This document shows, in pieces, positions 46,401 through 61,200 of a stretch of DNA of 64,000 nucleotides. Source of the stretch: Phoebastria nigripes. Lineage: Eukaryota; Chordata; Aves; Procellariiformes; Diomedeidae. The notes beneath the pieces are model-generated. The model made no database searches and was not told the DNA's origin. It saw only the letters and a program-made list of their open reading frames with translations. The translations under genes and the position numbers were made by a program. Numbering within the stretch: position 1 is the stretch's first letter; each line of letters begins with the position of its first letter. The stretch spans positions 2,102,498 through 2,166,497 of the forward strand of contig JAYKAV010003110.1 of NCBI GenBank assembly GCA_035582835.1. The letters run 5' to 3'.

Positions 46401-49400
46401 CAAGAGAAAGGAAAAACTTCGCAAATTCCAGTGGAATTTGATGAATTGGTCTTGGTTGAATACAAATTTTAAGGTGATAAGGGAGCATTCACAGAAACAG
46501 CAAGGAGAAAACTCCCGAAGCTATTTGTAATTGGTAACCAAGACTCCCACCAAGAGTGTATAAACCTACATTCAGATCTCCTTGTTGTTTGATTCAGGAA
46601 AGAGGTTGCAACCCAGGTCTCCTACATCCCGGTAGAATACTTTAACACGCAAGCCAAAAATGTGTGTTTTGGAGTAGAAATCTGTGCCCTGCTTAATCTT
46701 GATTTTTTTGTGTTACAAAGTATTTAGGTACCTATTGGGCATAGAAGAGACAGATTAACAGTTCAATCACAGTTCTGGGAGACCTGTGTTTCTGTCCCTG
46801 TTCTCGGATATTGAATTTTTTATTTTTTAATATGAAGCAAGGTGGCTCCAGCTGCAATGACCAGAGCATCTGATGGGTTCTTTGGGGACTTCTTTAAGGG
46901 GCTGCTTTTGAGAAACAAGTAGATCTTAGTTCTAAAGTTGTGCTCTGAATCACGTCGAGAGAGGCTGAATCCTTAGTGCGACTGTCCTCGTCAGTGTTGA
47001 AACACAGTGCTGGAGCACTACCACAGTCTCCTTTTCAGGTTTCTGGAACACTCTGAAGTGTTGGCTTTAATCCAAAGCATGCATACAAATTTAAAAGTGT
47101 GTGCGACTACCAAGTAATAGGTATACAAATAGAGGCTTAATTTCTCAAACTGATACTGAATGAACTGTTTGCTTAGTCTTACTAGCCACTATATAAAAAA
47201 AAAAAATCCAAAGAAAATGGAAGAGAAAATGCTGAAACTTGATTCATCATTTCTAGACCCAGAGGGATGATGTGAACTTTCTTGGGTTGTTGGAAAGCCT
47301 TCGTAAGCTTGCGAGGGACACACTGCTTATTAATTGCTGTTGTCAGAAAGTGAGAAAGATGAGAGAGAGGCATAGGACACTGTCATCTTGAAAAAATGGA
47401 AGACAATAATTCTTTGCATAGCATTTTATTAAACCTTTGGAGGTCAAGAGAACAGCATCTGATTTAGGTAAACAGTGTGACATGATTGAATAAGGCCTTA
47501 ATTTTCACATCCATCATTTCTGCAAGCTCAAACAGCATCAAAGGGGTTAATTTGCAACGCATAATCTGGGAAAACAGACAATGGATCATGTTAACTAATA
47601 GTTAAGACAGAGAGACTGTTAGTGCCACTGGCTAAGATAGCTTCTGCATAATGCTTAGCCCTTCTGCTAGTAGTACTGCATATCTTAGGAGAGCCCAAAT
47701 CCCCGTGCTTCATTTCTTCAGGACCTTCAAATCTGTTATTTTCAATAGGGCAATCTTTCTCTTTAAACAGCTGCAACATCCTCCACCCTGGCTTCCCAGA
47801 CACATCATTGTGTCCCTCTAGTCCATAACAAGTTCTTCTAAGTCATCTTTCACATCAATTTCAAGTCATCATTGTGCCCTCTAAATTCTTTTCAAGGTTT
47901 ATCACTTGGATGCTGGAAATTGCCCAATATACTAATGTATTAAAGTATTTGCACATACAGCTCAGCTATTGAATATTGCTGCCTAAAATTATGCCTATCC
48001 TACCATTTTTGTACGAAACACAGAAGAAATTATCTAGAATATGTGTCTCCAGCATAACCACTTAATATGCTGTGCTGCACTGAACATGGAGTTCTGTTTT
48101 GTGCAAGAAGAAAAGTCCCTCTTTAATATAGGAAAGCTACAGAGATTTTCTTCAGAAAAAGTGATGGACTCAGAATTATTATTTTCTTGAACAAAAAATG
48201 CATTTTAATATGAAAAATAATTTGAAAATAATTAAAAATTAGGTCATCTGCATCTTTTCTTTTGCTGTAAAGGACTGTAAGAATATCCCTTCTGTTATAA
48301 GGGCAAGAAAACATAAAAAATGAAGTGTGCTTTTAAAAGTGGATTTTATCTGGGAGTACAAGCACTAAAATCCCCCAAGAGCATTTTTCAATTGTGCCAA
48401 TTTTCAGTTTCGCATGATCTGCTATAGCATCTATTATTATACTTCTAAGAACAAATTCTTTAAAGGCTATGCTAAAACTATAAGCTTCAATATTGCTCCA
48501 TGGAACAGCTGCAGGTCTCTTAACTTGGCCTCAACAATGATATTTGCCTAATCAGAATCTCATTATTATTAGCTTGTGTTATTCCAGGCCAGCATGTAAG
48601 GCCTTTGAATATGAAAAAAATAAAGCATATAATGATATCCTAGATATCTTCATATATTTGGATTTATTTCAAGTGTGACTTACCCTGATTTTCCAAGGGT
48701 TTATAAAGCCGGATTTTTAGAATGGTTACAATTCATCCCTGTAATGGTTTTACCCCAAGTCATCACTGCATGCATCTCAACTTCAGCTCCATCTTCCTGT
48801 AGTTTTTATCTGACAATAAGCACTGATCTCTGTTGTGGGGTTTCAGGGGGAGGGCCAATGCATGTAGGTTTACTTAGAATTTGCAACATGAAATCCTATG
48901 TTTAAACATAACAATGAAGTGGGGACAAACACTATAGAAATAAGGCTTTTATGAATCTGGACCATGACATCTCTTTGTTGCTCAGCACCAATCTTGGGTA
49001 TAGAACTGTTTCTATCCAGAAGTAATTTTTACACATGTGGTCTATGGTTATGAACCAAGACTTCATCTTTAAGAGCATATTGAGAAGGGATTTAACATTG
49101 TGAGAGCAGACATACGGTAAAGAAGATATTTGTAGAACATGTCAGAGAACAGAAGAAGGATGTATAAGGGGTCAAAAGCTAGACTAGCAGTGTGAGGGAA
49201 GCATGAAAATAGGGCTAGAGAGGGTTTGGAAAGAGGAATAGGCAGCTGGGAACCTGGGAGCGACTGATGGTAATCGGTATTGCAGGTAATTCAGCAGGGG
49301 GTAGGTAGGTAGCTCTCCTGGAAAAGAGTTTGTGATGCCAGGCTCAATTGCAGTGGAAATCAGAGCAAGCAGGTTAAAACAAAAGTAGTAATCTTGGTTA

Positions 49401-51060
49401 AAGTAGGATGGCAACAAATAAATTTCTTACTGAATTGGCAGCTTTTCAAACACTAAATAGTANTATCTGTGAAACAAAAATCCTTCTGAATGCTCAACAG
49501 CCATTAAAGGCAATTATTTTTTCGAACAAACGCACAAAACAAAGTTCCCCAATCACCTCAAGCTGCTGTTTGGTGTAACCCAGAAATGCTGTTTTTAATA
49601 AGCAGCCTGCCAGCAGGGAGAGCCCCAGAAAATGAGCATAAAAGATTCAGACACATAAGTGTGGTCATTGCAAGGTTTTTCCAACCTGAGACTTTGATAA
49701 CCCGGCTAGTCTGGTTCCAGCTTGGCTCCGGCTCACAGTCACAGCTTGGCCCAGGTTTGGGAGGTGCAAGTCATTAAAAGCTGCATAGGATAGTTTGGGG
49801 CAGCTGCAAATGTACGGTTTATTAGTTGTATTTAGTATTGCATGCCTTGTATCAGACTGAGCTTTATTTTAAGCACGGGGTTGGTTGCCTTCCCTGCCGT
49901 GCTGACACATCTCCTGCTGAGAAGCCAAAGCAACGGATGCTGCTGGAAGCCCAGGTACCCGACAGGACTCCTACGAGGGGCATCCAATAGAAGAAACCGT
50001 CGGCAAAAAGTAAGCCCAGGGTGCCCATGGCTTTGAGCTCTGGGAAAGGTGTGCTTAGCCAGTTAGGGGGGGGTCTAGAAGGAACTGGTGCTTCATGTTT
50101 CAGTGGAGAGGTAAGAGTGTCTTTGTGTCAGGTATAAGCCCATGCCTGAATTTAAAATTACCAATCAGTCACAACCAACATACAGGCAAAAATCTGGGCT
50201 CCACCACGGAGTTGAGATGAGCTTCCAAGAGGAGGCATAAGGAGAATTTTGCTTCAGATGTCCTTGGTCCTAGGTCAACAGCACACCTACGTGCAGTGTG
50301 GCTGAGTACAGCACTCCTGGCCCGGCAGTATCGCACATGTCATTTCCCCTTGCAGCAAGACAAAATCCTTCAGAAAAAAGCTGTGACATGAAATGCCATA
50401 AAGGCAAACAGGATTTACAGACAGCTTGGATTCTGGCTTCTGCCATCCCCATACTGGCAGTCCCCTGCCACACTCACTGGTGCTGCACGGGCGTGAGGAC
50501 AGTGGCACGGAGCTGGCTGGGGGAGAGAACAGGGTTTGCCCTCCTGTCTCTCCTGGTTTCCTATAGGCAATGAAGTCATAGCCTAAAGACTCTTTCTGTG
50601 GACCGTTTTTGGTGGGGGGACAGGCTCAAACACAGCAGCCTTGTAGGTGCCCAGCAAGGAACTTCTAGCAAGCTTTGTGGCACTGTCATCACATAAGAAA
50701 AGAAAGTTAATGTATTTTTTTCACAAAATGTTCTGTGGTAGTTTAGAGAATGTGAGTTGATGTTGCAGCACGCTTTATCTTCACTCTAGTCTTTTGTTTG
50801 TGGTAATATTTGCTCATATGCCTGACTGTGGGTGCAAAGAAGGACATAGATCAGTGTTTCTCCAGGAACCCCGAGTTCAGAGCTCTCCTGTCCCTCCGAG
50901 AGCCTCTTTCGGAAAGGGGTGGCTGAAATGGGCTGGTAGGCTAGGGCAATGCAACCTGTCCCTCTTGGCAGCTTCATAAGTTTCCAAGGGGCATTTCCGA
51001 GCCGTAAAATAAAGCTGTAAAACCGGGGACAACGGAGCTGTTGTAATTAAGTTGGGAAAA
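43466..51060. other. Intergenic desert, fifth block
   Basis: No gene, transposon or RNA gene was recognised. The stretch 46010-46480 has many homeodomain-like cores (CCAATTAGAA, TTAATTTGATTGATAATTC) and might be conserved. Several single N calls are scattered through it. Open frames are short and without domains. Confidence 0.6.
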
Positions 51061-52260
51061 GCTCAAGCAGTCTAGCTGTTTCCTGGGACAAGGGAGCCAC
51101 CATAATCAGATTCTGTGGTTCAGGGTTTGGGGAGGAAAAAAAAAAGTGAGGTGCCAAAGCTGTAAGGAGCCAAGAGTCCACTGGTGAAGCCTTCCTTTGG
51201 GACAAGGACCCTGGGTGGATTTAGCATGTCACTGCCTCCCTGCGCTGCGCAGGACTGCCGTGAAAGGTCGGGTGGCAGAGCAGCACCAGCACCAGCAGAC
51301 CAGGTCCTCAGCAGGAGGACCAGGTCCAGCAGACCAGGTCCTCAGGAGGAGCACGGGGTCAGGAGCACCTGGAGGAAGACAGGGTCAGGACAATTGCAAG
51401 GTACTCTGCTGGGGCGGTGGTGTTGCCTGTTGTGAATGGTTGGTATATGGTTTTTCTTTTCCTTCTTTTCCAGTTAAACAAAGTCTGTTTAAGCCCACAT
51501 GTCCCAGTCTCTGCTCGATAGTGGAGGTCCAGAACCCAAATGGTCCAGGTCAGGATGATATTTGATGAATTTTCCCTTGTTTCCTCAGTTGCACTCTGCC
51601 CCTGCAGTCGTGTTAGCAATTGTTTGTGGGATTGTAAATCTAGTGAGATTTGGAAACTAAAGAAGACTCTGCTTTTGAGTGAAAGGACAGCTGTCTTCTT
51701 GAGCTCACCTCCTGCCCAGCCCCAGAAGACTTGCATCAGTGCAGCCGCGAGGGAGGAGTGGGCTGGGGTGAGCCTGCGAGATGCAGGAGGGACTCCACCT
51801 GGCACCGCTGCTGCCTGTTGAGCGGTGGCCTTAGTGTGCCAGGTTTCTGTGGAAGAGAGAGCGAGGCGGGCTTGTTTTAAGTGTTTTAGTGATTTAGGGA
51901 TTGAACTTGGCCCTTGTGGCTGCCAGGCAGCAGTGCCAGAAGGATTACACGGGAAACCAAACCACTCCATTGAAACACCTCCTGAAATGGCTTTGGTCCT
52001 CCTGTGAGCGCAGTGGGAGCGAGGCAGTGAATATCTGCCGTCAACCCGGCACAGGAGGTATTTGTTCCACCTGCATTGCACTTTGAGGGTGGAGAAGTCT
52101 GGATTTCCTCTCTGATTTACTGCTCTGTAGTAGTGACGGGAGATGTTTTGCCTGTTACCCTGTTTGATCTGTTCTGAGTCATTTGGTGCTGCCTGCTGAA
52201 TCACCAGTATAAATTTCTTTTTTATGACTGTAGCCCTAAATTTTTCCATCTAACTCTTTA
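51061..52260. other. GC-richer block with a minisatellite and a long unexplained ORF
   Basis: A 34-bp-period repeat is visible at about 51294-51345: AGCAGACCAGGTCCTCAG occurs at 51294-51311 and 51328-51345. On the reverse strand an open frame of 296 codons spans 51359-52249. It shows no domain I recognise, no signal peptide and no membrane segment, and overlaps forward-strand frames of up to 122 codons. I regard it as probably non-coding, helped by higher GC content. Confidence 0.35.
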
Positions 52261-55200
52261 TATGACTTAACTTGTTGAACCGTTATTGAATTTGTACTAT
52301 GTAAACATCTATCTCCGGGACTCAAATCTGACAGAAGAGAAATCAATTAGGGTAGGAACAAAAACCATACTTGAGAAGTCTTGAAGGACACTCAACTATA
52401 TTTAATATCCATTGTGGGCAGGGAAGCTTCTATAAGGTGACTGTTCCCTGACATTAGGAGTATATTTACTATTAAATCATAATTGGAATACAAGATTGCA
52501 TTTTATTATCCAGAATTGTTAAAATGTAGAAAGGTTTTATTTCTACTGCAGGTCAGAAAGGTATAAGAGTAGGTTGCACATATTTGAACATATGTCTTGA
52601 AAACAGTTGATAATGAGTATATTTTAAATACTTTTCTTCTGAATAACATATTGAAGCCAAACAGTATTATACTAGGTTCATCTGTATTCACAAAAGAGCT
52701 GTATGTTTACTTGAAGCTTTGAATTTGCATGGCATATATCCTATGCAGTCTTATAGAAGAAATATTTCCATTTTAGAATTCAACTTTTGTAACCTTTGGC
52801 AACATGTAGTATCAATGGCTCTTTGTTGTTTAAAAAAAGTGAAACTGTAAGCTATCCACAAGGATATGCAGGGCATTGCTATAGCAACACAGCCTCCCTT
52901 CCAGCACCAAGAGAGAAGTCATGAATAAAAGATGGGGTTCTAAAGACAACAAAATAGAAAAGGTTGTTTCAACCCTTCTAATACCTGACATTTGCAGTTA
53001 TTTTGTTAAATGCAAACCAAAAAAAAAAAAAAATGTTGGGAAAGGGCATGCCTTTGCTGAAAGTATGCATTTATATATTGGGAATGTCACCAAGCAGACA
53101 TACACTTTTTGCTTTTATCAGCTCAGAAAAGGGGAATAGAAATCCACGGCAGAAGCCAACAGCATGCAATTTCTTAAAATGTGTGTATATATATAAAAGA
53201 AATAATAATCTTAAATAACTATCTGATCTGAAAAAACAGTGGATGCTTGCTATCTGAATTAACATAACGAAAATATAATGTTGGAAAAACACCACCCATT
53301 TTCTGGTCTATACTTGAATTTTAAAAAAATTGAGATGGAAATTGTCCTTCAGAAAAGGGAAGATTCTCAGCCTCAACAAATCCATATTTTCCTTCAGCTG
53401 TATAGAGGTTATAATGAAAGTAAAACTCAATCTCATTTTCTTCTGTGCCCTACTCCACTTTCCGGCCCTTTGTATTTTTCATGGAAATGTCTTAATTAAT
53501 GAATTAACGGTGAGGCATAAGAACAGCAGTATGATTTGAAAGGTTCTTTATAAAAATGCATGTTATTTGTTACTGCATTTGAATTCAGATTAAATCCAGG
53601 GAGGACTACAAGACCATTTCCTGTCTATGGTCTTGTTTATTAAAAGATTGTTTTAAAAAATACTGTTGCTTTAGAAAAAAAAGGATTACTCATAAGGCAC
53701 TGTATTTGAAAAGTAGAGAAACACGTATCTATGATAATCTTATTTCATTTACTCTTGGAATAATTTGCTGTGTATATCTGCACTTGGATTTATTCTATTT
53801 GAAATGATAACATCATGATAGATGACTGTCGGTTATGCTGCCAAATTTTCACTGAGTAACTGTAAATGTGATGTAGGAAGCAATGCGAATCAGTAGTGAT
53901 GTTAAAAAACCTTTGTCTGTCAGTCCTACAGCTTGGCTTCAAAGCTGGGAAACTCAATTCCTTCAGATCATAAATTTTGTTTGCTTTAGGGATACACTTT
54001 GCTTATAATTACATCTTTGTCTCCACTGAGCTGTACAAGTATGAAGAAAGATTGTAGAACAACATTGCTCCTCACCATTAGAAAACCCAATTAATTGTTA
54101 TTCTTTCTTTTTTTTTTTTTTTTCCATTCCAATCCAGTCACTTTCCTGCACTTTGAGGTACAGCAAGCAGATGATATCTCATCCCAGAGAATCCTGAGAA
54201 ATGCTTTGATCAATTTTATAACCTTTAAATGTGGTGCGAATTGTCCTTGGGCTTGCCAAAAAAAAAAAATATGCTTTTGGGGGGATCTTGTTACTTTGGT
54301 GAGATAAGTCCCCTTTTGCATCTGTGCTGCTGCAGACCTTCTGGTCATTGCCATTGCTCAAAATCCTCTTTATTCTGCCTGGTAGTTTCACAGTGTGTCA
54401 CACACATCAGCACTGAAAGCCTTGCCCTTGGGAAGACTCGTGGCTCTTTCACAGCCCTGGACACAGGAGCGCTGAAGTTATTCTTGAAGACTTGTAGCTT
54501 AGTGGTGATGAGCAATGGTGTTAAGCTTTTCAGGTGAGGTTTTGAGAGGTGGGGTTCTCCTTACTGGCTTCAGTTGTTAGATTAGCAATGTAGTCATCAG
54601 AGTGGTGCTGCTTAGATCATGCATTAGTCAACTGTCGCTAAACAGCCCTCTTCTCTAGAACAGGCGCCTTGTCTGAAATCTCATTGACTTTTGTTTCCTG
54701 CAGTTTTGACATTTACTGACTCTGGTCACTGATTGGGTTTTTGGTTCATTTATCAGTGTCTGTGGGAAACAGATAACATGAGCAAAATCCATTTCTCTGT
54801 CTCCCTGCAGAATTCTGGTTTGGTGCAAGAGACCTGCTGTAAGGCAAACTGGAATGGAAAAGGATGTATCTGTATTTATTTTGGAAGTATTCAGCCAATA
54901 AATTTGTTCCAGTTTGGACATCTCTGGACATCTCCTATTTTCATAAAACTTCTAAAAGATGTGTTTTTCCAAAGAAATATCTCACCATCTTCTATCACAG
55001 ATGGCCTTCACCTACACTATTGAAGTTTTTCTAAATGAAGAGAGGTACCTCCCACCTAGCTTTGTTCAGCAATACTGTTACGTGACAGTATTACCCTGCC
55101 AGACAAGGGAAAGGGGAAAGGCAAAATATCACTGGCAGGGTTGGGGGCGGAAATTAAAATCTGCAGTTGTTAGCATAATGTTATTCTGACCAGAAAAGTT

Positions 55201-58200
55201 GTACAGTACTGTGGCCACGAATAGTTAGCAGCATGATCCCATGCCAGTCGTTAAGGGTATTTTAATAGCCTTTCTAATGCAATTTCATAACGATTCCTTT
55301 TTCCAGTCCTTCAGGTGACGGGTATGCTCAGGTAAAGGGCAACCATTTCACATTCTCTTTGCCACTTTGAGCAAACCTGTAGTTATTTAATCCCACCATG
55401 CCATGTTAGAGTTCTTTGGTGTTTGGACAGCAACTTTAAGTTCCCCCCAAGGATATTTCCTTGCTGTCATTGTCAAAANTATCCTGTTTTGACTATGCTG
55501 TCAAGATTTAATTTTGTTTTGGGCAGATGTCTGTCTAATACACATTAAAAATGATCTGTTCATTTGTTTTTAATTCAGGGATAATGAGAATGCTTTTGTG
55601 TCGATCTTCTGTTGTTCCATTATAACTGCAACTAAAGTTGCTTGTGCCTTTTTCATGACTTCTTGTAGAGGAGATATATCTCCTTTTTACTTGCTGTTTC
55701 CTTTTTTCTGGCCTGTTTGTCAACACAAGGTCTCCTTAGCACTGAGAGTGGTCACCACTCCGGTCCCGCTGTCTGTGTACCTGAACACCAGGAAAAGACG
55801 ACACAAACTACCTGTAAGCACTGAGGTGGTCTAACTGATCCTCTCTCATATTAGCAATTGCTGCACAAATTGCTTTTGCAACTCTCTTTGTGGAAGAAAC
55901 GGTTAACGTTCATCAAACCATTCCTCACTGCTACTGAGGTGAGCCAGTTTTGTATGTTCCAACAGTGCTTCTTAGCCCATGGATCACTCTCCTGTTTTTT
56001 AGTAGCCTGCTGTTGAAGGCCCTTACAGGATGCTATACGGTTTACCTTTGTCTTATTCCTCGTGCTCACCCATTTAACAGTGAACCTCCTCTTCACGTGG
56101 TGTGTGGAGCAGCTGCCTCCTCCCCTGGGTAGCAGTGCTGTGTGTGCCCTGTCACTCATCACCAGGGCAACTTTCCTCCTGCCTCCAGCTGGACTTCTAG
56201 GTACACCATTGCTTTCTTGTAACCGGTTGAATACAATAAGCACATAGGCATCTAAATCTGCTTGCATACAGGTAATAATACTCTAAAGAAATGAAAGATT
56301 TTTTCATAAACATTTTATTAGTGTATTGGAAATTGTGTTGCCAGATTCCATGGGTAGCTTCTGCTTTCAAGGCCTCATAATTTTCATTTTAAACATGAAA
56401 CACAAAATAAATCCAGAATTAAAGTCTCTGTAGGAAGCATGATGTGCTTATCTTTTTTTTTGTGCCAGTCTGCATCTGAACAGAGGATGGTTACTGCTTC
56501 TTTGTCACGGCACATGGCTCCACTTGAAGAGTCCCTACACAGAGAACGTGCCATAGCAAGTAGCAGAGGAGCCAAAAATACTGCAACTCAAATTTGCAGA
56601 TAGACCACATGTGGCATTAAGACCAGGTGGAACAATGAAGCATAACATGAAATGTGGCGAATATGTATGGCTGCGTATTGCAAAGGTAAATGTGGCGGGG
56701 TTGTTTCCTGCTGTGTCAGGAGGACAGTTCTTTACCAAAAGCATTCCAAAATAACTGCAAAAAAGCATTATATCAACATACAGAAAAATTAAACTGTTTT
56801 GACAACATAACAAGAGCTCTAAAAAGAAACTTACTGTGATTATTTAATCAATTAGTAAAGCACTTTATTTACTGCTCTAGAAATAATAGATAATAAAGGC
56901 CATGCAGTGCATAGCATTGCCTTGACTCCTAATGGCAGGGCAATTACAGTCTAAACAGGCTGGATAAATGTGCAGAGAAGAATGAAGAGAGAACCTGCCT
57001 GGCCGCAAAAACCCATCGAAAAGGGAATCAGTGGCAATCTAACACTTTAACCAAGAAATAGGCATAAAAAAGGAAGAAATCTGTTCAAGGAGGGTATCTA
57101 CACTTATCCCCCAAGTGTCTAACAACCAATGTTGTTATGGCATTTGTTGTTTAGGATTCAGTTATGACTTTGATGTTTATGAAGGTTACAATTCTATTAA
57201 CAAATAAATGGGTCAGTTATTCTATTTTTATGGATGCATTGGATGGCTTGATTTAATAGTAAATGACAACAATGAAGTGATTCCCAGCAGAATTCATTGT
57301 TATTTTTGTTATTCATTAAAACATTTCTGAAGAAGAAATCTCTTGCTTACAGGAATTTAATTCAATCTTTTACTTTCAGGAATTTCATGCATTCTTTTAA
57401 AAAAAAAANTTATTAAAAATTATATAAACTGGCAACTGTACTATTCTATGAATTTCAACCAAAAAAAAAGGTACTGTGTTTCTTGATCCAGGGATTTTTT
57501 TCTCCTTTTTGGCCAAGAGAAACATTTTTGCCTAAATGTAGGCCAATCCAGAGTTTCTCAAGGCTGTGTACTTCAGGGATACAGGACTTGTCACAAGCTA
57601 AGGCAGATTTTTTTTGCAAGAACCTCTTGGAAAAATAATTGGCAGAGTATGATTGAGAAGGCTTCATGAATGCCTTGCTAGCACTCTGTTAAAAGAACCT
57701 CCTCTCCTCATCAATAGGTTTTAATATAATTGAAGATTAAACATATTTAAATTGCAGAAAATGTAGCAAACACCTGTTAGCTTCTGTGAATAGATGTACA
57801 TTCAGCAACAAAAACTTTCATTCTAATGTTTTACAGCCAGACAAAATCTCTTCAGAGCTCCTCAGCTACACATTCCATTGATTACACTGTGAGTTAATTA
57901 CATGCAAGAATACTAGGGCAGAGTGTTGTCCTTGAAAACCTCATGATGTTGGCAAGAAAAGACGTGCAGGCGATTGTCTGATATCTGGAGAACTTACCTG
58001 GCTTCTGTCTCAGCTGGAACCTGGGTCTGTATTTGTGTAAAGTACTCTGAGGATTGTGTTTTCAAGCATTTCACGGATGTTAACATGGCTTAATATTCAT
58101 CAGAGGACATCTTTTTATGAATCTCTCCATGAATTCCATGAAACCACAAACAAAGTTCAGTGGTGAAATTGTAAAATAGGGTTTGCAGGATAAATAGGGT

Positions 58201-61200
58201 TTCCACCTATTCATGGCCCCGTGTTTCCCTGGTTGCTGTGCATGACAAGTACCTTTGTTGCGGATGAGTGGTCCAGTGTGGCAGAGATGGGAGGAGGAGG
58301 TAAGAAGCATCACTTGGAGAAAAAAGACACCCAGTTTTATTTTATTTTTTAACAACATGCTATTGAACAAAACAAATGCAAAACCAGAGAAGAAAAAAGC
58401 TAGCACAGGAAGATATCTACTGTTTTCTCTGAACTGCAAACAGTCGTAAAGATCCCTAAGCCAATAAGTTTTCTGTTCTTGTTATTTTTAGACCATACCG
58501 TGACAAGATTGTGCTTGGATATAATGGACACTGAGGTACCAGGGAAAAAGGCATTTATGCCCTGAGTACCCTCTTATGAAAGCAATGGGTGTAAACTAGC
58601 TGAGGTTGGTTTAGACAGAGGCTATGTGCCAGGCAGCACCTCTATTTGAATGCAAAGAAATAAATCAAGAGGGGATAGAAAGAGGAGGGAAGTCAGGTAG
58701 ATGAATAAAAGAATACACATGGAAATAGAAGAAGAGGGAAAAGAATCTAAAAACGGCAGGAAAAAATCAACAGGGCAAGGTGTAGAGGGAAGGAGAAAAA
58801 ATGTATTAATTTTGAAAAGGGCAGTGGAAAAAAGAAAATATTTTGGTTTTCTTTTATTAAAAGTTTGTTGCAAAAATATATTTATTTTCAATGTTGTGTG
58901 TGCATAGATTTGTGGATGCTTGCCTATACCTTAGATTGCCTAAATTTGATTTCTCTAGAGTTCTTGCATGAGGTGGTTGTGTGCAATATTTTATTATATT
59001 TTAAATGTATTTGAAAGAAAAATATTGCTTTTCCAGTGTGAAGTGCATAGAAGGGGGCTTTGGTTGCAGTCCGTGTACTTACAGGATGGAAAATTCCTCT
59101 TGGCAGTGGTGCTGCAATTCTTCAGTTCCTATCATTTAAATTTCAGGTGGTCCTGGAAATTGTTGCTAGTTTCATACTCACTTAAGAAAGTAAGAGCCCC
59201 GAACATAGTCTTTAGTCACCTTTGTTCATCCTTGAATTCTGTTCAAAATTTGCTTCATGGCACAGTTTTTTTAGACCACTCAATACACGTTTACTTATAT
59301 GAACCTCTTTTCCCACCCACTAACTATTTCTCACTGTGCTGGGGTGACCTTAGTGAATTTATCTCTGGGCAAAATGAACAAGACTTGTCTTCGTTCTGGT
59401 CTTATTTTGGGGGAGCTCACTGAGCTGGGGGAAAAAAAGGCTGTGGGTGACAAAAAAGATATAGAGGAAAAATTATAAAGCACTATCCATATCCCTGAAC
59501 CAATTTAACTGTGATCCGGGTGATCTGAAGACTCTGTTTGTGCTGAGCTGAGTCATTTGCTGACGTTGACTCTTGTTTCAGCAACTCTCAGTAATTTAAA
59601 ATGTCAAAAAATGTGAGTCAATATTTATATAAAATTGAGATTTTTAAACTTTTGCCCCTTTTTTGCTTTTTTTAAAAAAACACACTGGATTGAAATACAT
59701 CTTGTTAAAACACTGATTTCGAATTAGTTTTCATCTGTAGCCTTTGTTTTGCTCCAAATCTATCAAAAGTGACTTTTGTTGTGCTCATGCATGGGGCAGT
59801 GTTTTCAAATAACTTGGGGTCTGCCACAGTCATTGGTAAAACATGGACAGAGAAGATTGATATTGTTTAGCACTATATATAAATAAAAATTTTGTATGAT
59901 CAACCAAAAATAAACTTCCATTGAATATCATTATGGCCAGTACAATGTGGCACTTACTGTCAGACAGAAGAAACATTAGTTCGGTAATTCATTCTTGGTT
60001 ATTTTGCCTTTTGATATGCTTAAAAATGAGAACGCAAAGGTATTTCTGACAAAAAAGTACTGAATTTTTCACACTATGCGCAAAGAATGAGAACAAATTG
60101 CTGACAGATTGAAATAATTTCTGTGAGGTCACTCATGTTGATAGCAACATGCAGAAATTTTTGTTGTTTTAGTAAGAATTTCTTTTAAGCTCTTAACTAG
60201 AAAACTGCAATTATCTTTTTTGGTTTTTCACCTTTAGTGGTGCAAATAACAATGAACTCTCTGCTCTTTTTTTCATTTCAATAATCTGGAAAACAGAGAT
60301 TGCTGAAATGATAACAGGGATCTCTTTTCCTTGCAAGATTTTGTATATTCATGTTGAACGATAAAATGCAATGTCTAATCTTTAGCCTAGGTGAAAGCTT
60401 CTGCAATTTCATGAAAAAGGCAGGCTTAGTCATATTCACAAACTAAATCATTTTTAATTTAAACAACAGCAACAAAAAGCCCAGCATAATAGATTAAGNT
60501 GATCATAATAAAATATTCCACAAATAATCCAAGACACCGTATGTTTTATTCCACTTTCTTATTTAATGGTAGTGATTTAAATTAGATTTTGATGTTAACT
60601 AGGTGCCATACAGTGCACATATCCATCAGTGGTTACAATTCTTAAGGCTGTTATTTTAATCCAGCAACAGATTATTAGAAATTCATAATGAAAATAAAAT
60701 TAATTTTATCCTTGCAATTCTTTTCTAAAATCATAACAATGATGCAATACTGACCACAGCCTTCTCAAATTCAATATCACTGAAGGCAGAAAAAACACAA
60801 CTTCTTGCCCATCTCCCCACCATAGTACAATTTACAACAAGAAAGTACATACAAATGAAGAACCTTTCTCAAAAGAAATTGAGAGGCAGCCCAAAGGGTA
60901 AAATCCCTTGCAGGAGACTGTTTAAAGCTACCAGAGACATCTTCCATTGTGGAACTTCTATGCAAATGAGAAAATAGAAAACCTTGGCAAGATAATGTAA
61001 AACTACTATGAAACAGGCCAAAAATGTTGTTGAGCCTTGACTTGCTAAAAGCATTAGCACAACTAATAACAGCATTTAAAATGCAAAAGTAGAAAGCCTG
61101 ACTCTGTAGTTCTGACAAAGTGTAAAAGAAACATTCAAGAAAGATAAGATTTTAGCAAAAAACCCCTAAATGAATTATTTCTATTGTTGTTTACTAAGAA

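Noticed and set aside
58968..59423. 151-codon forward open frame
   Set aside because: No domain, start context or splice signals, and composition typical of translated AT-rich DNA. Likely chance.
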